Shown piece after piece: positions 57,620 to 57,739 of a stretch of DNA of 57,739 bases. The notes under the pieces were generated by a model. It made no database searches, was not told the DNA's origin, and worked only from the letters and a program-made list of their open reading frames with translations. Both the position numbers and the translations under genes were made by a program. This stretch comes from DASXZH01 sp036502005. GTDB taxonomy: Bacteria; Armatimonadota; Fimbriimonadia; Fimbriimonadales; Fimbriimonadaceae. The stretch lies in contig DASXZH010000055.1 in assembly GCA_036502005.1 (NCBI GenBank), forward strand, positions 1-57,739. The letters are read 5' to 3'. The stretch's first letter is position 1, and every line of letters starts with the position of its first letter.

Positions 57620-57739
57620 ATGGAAGAACGATTTCGTTTTGTACTTCGCTTAATGGAAGGCGAGGAAATGAGTTTGTTATGCCGTGAGTTTGGGATCTCG
57701 CGTAAGACTGGTTACAAGATTTACGACCGGTATAAGGAG
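57620..57739 (+). CDS. Transposase N-terminus, IS481-like (partial)
   Basis: A 40-codon open frame runs off the window end. MEERFRFVLRLMEGEEMSLL continues to CREFGISRKTGYKIYDRYKE. The LCREFGISRKTGYK segment is the helix-turn-helix of IS481/IS3-type transposases. GGAAGGAG at 57603-57610 supplies a good SD at 9-bp spacing. The DDE catalytic core would be beyond the window. Confidence 0.8.
   Translation, partial: MEERFRFVLRLMEGEEMSLLCREFGISRKTGYKIYDRYKE

Larger units (their letters stand above)
57518..57739 (+). mobile_element. Left end of an IS481-like insertion element (cut by window edge)
   Basis: The tract 57518-57560 carries two copies of GACASATAGGTTACACAT with 25-bp spacing, each preceded by GTTCC. 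This is the sort of repeated terminal sequence seen at IS481-type ends. A transposase frame follows at 57620. Exact end and target duplication cannot be set from this window. Confidence 0.65.

Overview
The window is a bacterial chromosome segment of moderate GC, with genes on both strands, many 1-8 bp gene overlaps and short intergenic gaps. Several features point to a diderm, non-proteobacterial environmental bacterium: KdsB (Kdo activation), CcmE/CcmF cytochrome c maturation with a Cys-type CcmE, split glycine decarboxylase (GcvPA/GcvPB), type IV-like pseudopilins, many secreted small proteins and lipoproteins, and a DUF6754-type membrane operon. I infer Armatimonadota, perhaps the Fimbriimonadia, with moderate confidence. 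No rRNA or tRNA is present to confirm this.

Layout. 0-9 kb: an orphan sugar ABC permease; a DUF2071-like gene pair; the tig-clpP-clpX proteostasis cluster; a DUF3592-like membrane protein; and glmU-prs, overlapping. 9-14 kb: six tightly coupled uncharacterised membrane genes built around a DUF6754-like protein, followed directly by recO. 14-22 kb: an M32 carboxypeptidase, an O-antigen ligase-like protein, pyrE, and ccmE-ccmF. 22-31 kb: secreted proteins, a YprB-like nuclease, a thioredoxin, a lipoprotein with an apparent frameshift, an encapsulated-ferritin-like protein coupled to OsmC, a KimA-like K+ transporter, a DJ-1/PfpI protein, a DppF-type ATPase and a pseudopilin. 32-38 kb: a family 2 glycosyltransferase divergent from greA, then gcvH-gcvPA-gcvPB. 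38-48 kb: lipoprotein, candidate structured RNA, kdsB, a LolA-like/degenerate-redoxin fusion, a ClC antiporter, a LuxR-PAS regulator divergent from a secreted ferritin-like protein across a 20-bp palindrome, glutathione peroxidase, galE and a pseudopilin-like secreted protein. 48-57.7 kb: two secreted glycoside-hydrolase-like proteins, a four-gene operon (aldo/keto reductase-like, small membrane protein, amine oxidase, amidohydrolase), upp, and the left end of an IS481-like element cut by the window edge.

Two themes run through the window. The first is intergenic DNA rich in degenerate 7-nt periodic repeats, often arranged as facing inverted arms about 130-200 bp overall. These run up to, and sometimes into, the ends of genes (gcvH/gcvPA, pyrE, ccmF, the M32 gene). 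Several other palindromic repeat families also occur: a 79-80 bp hairpin in two copies, and a G/C-skewed repeat that in one copy is interrupted by a 145-bp inverted-repeat element. The second theme is oxidative and iron stress: EncFtn-like protein plus OsmC, glutathione peroxidase, a secreted ferritin-like protein, thioredoxin and DJ-1. The best candidate for an undescribed system is the 9.1-13.4 kb membrane operon.
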